Shown: positions 5,513 through 8,315 of the stretch, piece by piece
How the letters are laid out: the number at the start of each line of letters is the position of its first letter
How positions within the stretch are numbered: the stretch's first letter is position 1
Source of the DNA: Pseudomonadota bacterium
Lineage (GTDB): Bacteria > Pseudomonadota > Alphaproteobacteria > Rhizobiales > Xanthobacteraceae
Length of the DNA stretch: 8,315 nt
Assembly (NCBI GenBank): GCA_023390695.1
Contig: JAEWCJ010000167.1
Span: 1-8,315, forward strand
Direction of reading: 5' to 3'
Made by a program: the position numbers and the translations under genes
The notes under the pieces: generated by a model
Database searches by the model: none
The model's input: the letters and a program-made list of their open reading frames with translations, nothing else
What the model was told of the DNA's origin: nothing

Positions 5513-6742
5513 ATGACCGCCACGACCGCCGCCTTCAGCAGCCTGTCCCGGGAGAACCGGGTCTCGATCGGTTTCCTGAACTGGGCGCATGCCATTGACC
5601 ATTACGTCATGCTGATTTTTCCGACCGTGGTGATCGGTCTCGAGGCGGTCTATGGGCGCAGCTACAGTGAATTGATTGCGCTTTCGACCGCCTCCTTCAT
5701 CGCATTCGGGGTGTTTTCGCTGCCGGCCGGCTGGCTGGCCGACTATTGGAGCCGCCGCAACATCATGGCGGTGTTCTTTATCGGTTGCGGGCTGTCGCTG
5801 ATCGCGGCCGGGGCCTCGCCGAACGTTTATTTTCTCGCCGCGGCGCTGGCCGCTTTGGGCATGTTTGCCTCGATCTATCATCCGGTCGGCATGGCGATGC
5901 TGATCGAGGCCTCGCAAGCGCGCGGGCGGGTGCTGGCCTTCAACGGCGTCTGCGGAAATATGGGGGCGGCGCTGGCGGCCGGCATCACGGCAGTCATCGC
6001 GACCTATTTCGGCTGGCGCATGGCCTTCGTGCTGCCGGCAATGCTGTGTCTCGCAACCGGCGCGGTCTATCTATGGATGGTGCCGAACGACCATCACCGC
6101 ACCGCGACGCGCAAGTCCGCGCCCGACGTGAGGCTGTCCAAGCGTGCGGCCGTGATCATGTTCGGTCTGTTCATCCTGATCGCTTTGGGGGCTGGTCTTG
6201 CTTTCAACGTGATCTCCGTTGCGCTGCCCAAGCTGATCGACGAGCGGATTGGCCATGATGTCAACCTGATGGCGGTCGGCGGCCTTGCCACCGGGGTTTT
6301 TCTGGTCGGGGCAGTGGCGCAGCTTGCGATGGGACGGCTGGTCGAGCGGACCGCTCCCACCATCCTGCTGACGCTGATCACGGCGACCTTGCTGATCGGC
6401 GTGTTCTGGACGGTCTATGCGAGCGGCATGGTGCTGATGGCGGCGCTGGCGATCACGATGATCGGACTTTACGGGCAGGTCACCGTCAATGACGTGGTGA
6501 TCGCGCGTTACACGGCCGATGCCTGGCGCGGGCGCGTCTATGCCGTGCGCTATTTCCTGGTCTTCATCTCGTCAGGCGCGGCGGTGGCGTCGATCGCCTA
6601 TCTGCATGCCCGCGGCGGATTTGATCTGGTCTTGCTGGCGACCGCGGGCATTTGCTTCGTCTTCTTCGCGGCCACTGTCGGTGTCGCCATTCTGGTGTCG
6701 GGTGTCGACGGGCGTAGACGGGCGGTGGTCCCGGCCGAGTGA
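5513..6742 (+). CDS. Major facilitator superfamily transporter
   Basis: This 409-residue inner-membrane transporter has about 12 hydrophobic segments in two halves, joined by a charged cytoplasmic loop at about 190-212 (PNDHHRTATRKSAPD). The MFS motif A appears as GWLADYWSRRNIM (73-85) after TM2, with a degenerate copy GRLVERT (274-280) in the second half. HAIDHY in TM1 and SIYHPVG (120-126) in TM4 recall the Fsr-like and related MFS exporters, but the substrate cannot be named. The frame is open further upstream. GGAAA at 5503-5507 gives good spacing to the ATG at 5513, whereas the ATG at 5507 overlaps that site. It is divergent from the AraC-family gene, its likely regulator, and convergent with the DUF488 gene 12 bases away. 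Confidence 0.9.
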   Translation: MTATTAAFSSLSRENRVSIGFLNWAHAIDHYVMLIFPTVVIGLEAVYGRSYSELIALSTASFIAFGVFSLPAGWLADYWSRRNIMAVFFIGCGLSLIAAGASPNVYFLAAALAALGMFASIYHPVGMAMLIEASQARGRVLAFNGVCGNMGAALAAGITAVIATYFGWRMAFVLPAMLCLATGAVYLWMVPNDHHRTATRKSAPDVRLSKRAAVIMFGLFILIALGAGLAFNVISVALPKLIDERIGHDVNLMAVGGLATGVFLVGAVAQLAMGRLVERTAPTILLTLITATLLIGVFWTVYASGMVLMAALAITMIGLYGQVTVNDVVIARYTADAWRGRVYAVRYFLVFISSGAAVASIAYLHARGGFDLVLLATAGICFVFFAATVGVAILVSGVDGRRRAVVPAE

Positions 6743-6754
6743 GGCGCCGCTAGA

Positions 6755-7219
6755 CTAGAAGATGGCGGGCAGCAGATTTTCAATCTTTGCGCCGGTTTCT
6801 TCGTGCACGATCTCGGCGATCCGGCTGCGATGGCAGACGCACGGGTCGCGTTCGAAGCAGAGCAGACAGATCCGGCGGCTGGAGCGCACCAGAGCCAGCA
6901 ATTCGTCCATCGCTTCCCTGGCTTCGGGCGTCTTGAGATGTTTGTTGTAGATGCGCCAGAGCGTCTTGAGATCGCCTTTGCGGGCGGCCTGTCTGCCGTC
7001 GGCGGGCGTGCCGAGCTTCTGCAGATGCAGATAGCCGATACGGATTTCGTCGAGGGACGCGGCGAACTGGCGTTTGGAAAAGCCGGGGCGCCGTGAGGAT
7101 GTCACGGCGCGGGTATCGACCAGCAGCGTCACCCGGGCGCGCTTGAGCTCGGTGAGCACGGCCGCGGGCGTCGCCTTTTCATAGCCGATGGTGAAGAGCG
7201 GCGGTGCTGTCCCGGACAT
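6755..7219 (-). CDS. DUF488 domain-containing protein
   Basis: This 154-residue soluble protein covers one complete DUF488 domain. Family landmarks are FTIGYE (9-14), LVDTRAV (33-39), SRRPGFSK (42-49), LGTPADGR (69-76) and the C-terminal LLCFERDPCVCHRSRI (119-134). Four cysteines (118, 121, 127, 129) next to His130 could bind metal or act in redox or catalysis. The family has no settled function. The ATG at 7219 is preceded by TAGAGGCGACA, in which the AGAGG ribosome site overlaps the stop of the upstream cyclic-nucleotide gene, eight bases away. The two are therefore almost certainly co-transcribed and translationally coupled. The reading frame stays open far upstream to about 7975, but that part lies out of frame over the neighbouring gene and is arginine-rich, so a longer protein is not supported. 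Confidence 0.9.
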   Translation of the reverse strand: MSGTAPPLFTIGYEKATPAAVLTELKRARVTLLVDTRAVTSSRRPGFSKRQFAASLDEIRIGYLHLQKLGTPADGRQAARKGDLKTLWRIYNKHLKTPEAREAMDELLALVRSSRRICLLCFERDPCVCHRSRIAEIVHEETGAKIENLLPAIF

Positions 7220-7227
7220 TGTCGCCT

Positions 7228-7866
7228 CTATGCGGGAGCTTTTGGCCGCATCTCCAGCTCTTTTTCCAGCCGCGTGATGTTCTCGAACAGGCGCTTGCTG
7301 GTGAGCTTCAGGAAACTCAGCCCGAATTCCGGATTCTGGAAATAGAGCTCCTCGAATTTCTCGTAGGACAAAGCGAGGATCTCGCCGTCGTCGAGTGACA
7401 CGAGACTGAGTGTGCGTACGCCGTCGGGCTGGAGCAAGCCCAATTCCCCGACCACGGCGCCGGGCTGCAGTTCCAGATTGATTTCCTGCAGCAGGAAGCG
7501 GCCCGATACGACCAGATACATGGCCTCGGCGAGATCGCCCTTGCGGAACAGGATCTGGCCGGCCTTGGTGCGGCGCTTCGTCATAAAGGGCTGCAGCCAG
7601 GTCATGTCCAGATCGGAACGGGCGGCGCGCTTGGTTCTCTTGATGAGTTCGCGCATTTCCCGCAGCCGGTAGAGGTTCAGCGGCAGCACGATGCAATTCA
7701 GGATCAGGGTCGGATAGATCGCCGACAGCGAGGCATAGATCAGGAAGAAGCCGTTGGTCACGATGCCCACGACCCGGAGCGGGATCATGGTCTTCATCCA
7801 GTATTGGACGACGGTCAGGACGATACCGGCCGCAGCCGCGATCTGGGCAATCAACGCATAGTCCAT
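7228..7866 (-). CDS. Three-TM membrane protein with cytoplasmic cyclic-nucleotide-binding domain
   Basis: This 212-residue protein has hydrophobic segments at about 5-23, 29-48 and 50-66. A basic linker (RLREMRELIKRTKRAARSD, about 67-85) leads to a cNMP-binding (CAP/CRP-like) domain at about 95-195. The phosphate-binding cassette is recognisable as VVGELGLLQPDGVRTLS, with Glu141 and Arg151-Thr152. In the family these residues contact the ribose hydroxyl and phosphate, so ligand binding is plausible. There is no DNA-binding domain or enzyme domain after it, only a short charged helix. Three TMs plus a cNBD is the topology of animal Popeye-domain proteins; that similarity is architectural only. 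The ATG at 7866 is chosen because GGAGG lies five bases upstream; the 12-residue-longer ATG at 7902 lacks such a site. It is the first gene of an operon with the DUF488 gene. Confidence 0.88.
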   Translation of the reverse strand: MDYALIAQIAAAAGIVLTVVQYWMKTMIPLRVVGIVTNGFFLIYASLSAIYPTLILNCIVLPLNLYRLREMRELIKRTKRAARSDLDMTWLQPFMTKRRTKAGQILFRKGDLAEAMYLVVSGRFLLQEINLELQPGAVVGELGLLQPDGVRTLSLVSLDDGEILALSYEKFEELYFQNPEFGLSFLKLTSKRLFENITRLEKELEMRPKAPA

Positions 7867-7871
7867 CCCGT

Positions 7872-7876
7872 CCTCC
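7872..7876 (-). promoter_or_regulatory. Shine-Dalgarno GGAGG deciding the start of the cNMP-binding protein
   Basis: The minus strand reads GGAGGACGGG directly before the ATG at 7866, a consensus ribosome site with five-base spacing. It argues against the upstream in-frame ATG at 7902. Confidence 0.75.
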
Positions 7877-7971
7877 AGCCGCCGCCGACGGCCATGCCGC
7901 ATGAATCAGCGTCCGATTGTCATTGCTCCGGCCCCGGCAAGCAACTTGTCCGAAGCGTGCCCGGGTTGTCG

Positions 7972-7988
7972 GCACCCCGATCCGGTGC
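7972..7988. promoter_or_regulatory. Short dyad in the divergent intergenic region
   Basis: GCACC (7972-7976) and GGTGC (7984-7988) form a 5-bp inverted repeat around seven bases, within the 147-bp gap between the cNMP gene (minus) and the DUF2946-like gene (plus). It could be an operator or a small hairpin in the leader of the plus-strand gene. No convincing -10/-35 pair was found in the gap on either strand, so the assignment is weak. Confidence 0.25.
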
Positions 7989-8013
7989 TAAGGGGCGGCA
8001 TGGAGCTGCTGAC

Positions 8014-8315
8014 GTGACACGCTTCGACCATCTCCGACGCAAGAGCCGGCCGTGGATCGCCATGATCGCGGCCTATGCGGTGGCGTTGCAGATGCTGCTG
8101 TCCGCGGCCGTGGCGAGCCAGATGGCTGCCGCGCCGTCAGGCTCCTCCGCCATCATCTGTTACGGGGCCACGCTGACTGGCGACACGTCGGGGCAGGGCG
8201 ACGTCGTGGTCCTGCACCAGGCGTCGTGCATCCTGTGCAGCGTCGGCTTGTCGGCTCCGGTCGATCCCGTGGCGGTGATCCTCGTGCCCGCTTATGAGGG
8301 TAAGGGTGTTGTTGT
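8014..8315 (+). CDS. DUF2946-like small secreted or membrane protein with CxxC motif (3' truncated)
   Basis: The frame is open from GTG 8014 to the window edge, giving 100 residues without a stop. A basic N-terminus (TRFDHLRRKSRPW) precedes a hydrophobic segment (about 14-36), ending near ASQMAAA, which could be a signal peptide or anchor. Downstream are Cys49 (IIC), His68 and CILC (72-75). The spaced pattern IC...H..xCxxC is what I recall for DUF2946, a family often found near metal (copper-type) uptake genes; that link is association only. GGAG at 8002-8005 lies eight bases before the GTG and supports this start; an in-frame ATG at 8062 is the alternative. It is divergent from the cNMP gene. 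The true C-terminus and downstream partners are outside the window. Confidence 0.7.
   Translation, partial: MTRFDHLRRKSRPWIAMIAAYAVALQMLLSAAVASQMAAAPSGSSAIICYGATLTGDTSGQGDVVVLHQASCILCSVGLSAPVDPVAVILVPAYEGKGVV

Noticed and set aside
4642..5598. A 318-codon plus-strand frame opposite the AraC-family gene.
   Set aside because: There is no domain and its composition is shadow-like; the minus-strand AraC protein has two clear helix-turn-helices.
6755..7975. A single 406-codon minus-strand reading frame covering the DUF488 gene and its upstream neighbour.
   Set aside because: The upstream part is out of frame with the clear cNMP-binding protein, is arginine/proline-rich and has no recognisable domain. 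The DUF488 domain has its own ATG with AGAGG at the right spacing. The long open frame is a GC-bias effect.
8052..8297. An 81-codon plus-strand frame near the window end.
   Set aside because: It is in another frame from the DUF2946-like protein, is Arg/Gly-rich and lacks a ribosome site or motif.

Overview
The window is a dense, GC-rich stretch of bacterial chromosome. Codon use, gene families (BcsS-type protein, fused-type molybdenum-cofactor nucleotidyltransferase tail, three-TM cyclic-nucleotide protein, DUF2946-like protein) and very tight gene packing suggest an alphaproteobacterium of the Rhizobiales/Hyphomicrobiales (Bradyrhizobiaceae or Xanthobacteraceae-like). This placement is inferred from protein character, not from a database match. 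No RNA gene, insertion sequence, phage gene or CRISPR array was seen.

Layout. Bases 3-170 are the tail of a MobA-like nucleotidyltransferase gene, followed by a strong hairpin (207-235). Next comes a four-gene plus-strand operon (295-3813): a TetR repressor, a lipoprotein periplasmic adaptor, an ABC ATPase and one ABC-2 permease. Each start codon overlaps the previous stop (ATGA, GTGA, ATGA). The operon is preceded by an extended -10 promoter overlapped by a perfect 26-bp palindrome, the expected site of TetR autorepression. The order resembles E. coli cecR-ybhGFSR, but with one permease instead of two. No outer-membrane factor is present, although the adaptor keeps an AcrA-like TolC-docking motif.

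On the minus strand, tail to tail with the operon and one base away, lies an outer-membrane-type protein that looks like BcsS (3815-4579). Upstream of it is an AraC-family regulator (4636-5460), divergent from a 12-TM MFS transporter (5513-6742). This regulator/exporter pair resembles NimR/NimT in arrangement. The MFS gene converges on a two-gene minus-strand operon: a three-TM protein with a cytoplasmic cyclic-nucleotide-binding domain (7228-7866), followed eight bases later by a DUF488 protein (6755-7219). A DUF2946-like protein with a CxxC motif starts divergently at 8014 with GTG and runs off the window.

How the genes work together. There are two separate efflux modules with their own regulators (TetR/ABC and AraC/MFS), an orphan envelope protein, and a small operon that may join cyclic-nucleotide sensing at the membrane to a DUF488 protein of unknown function. 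That last pair is the best candidate here for an undescribed system. The rest are recognisable families in compact arrangements.
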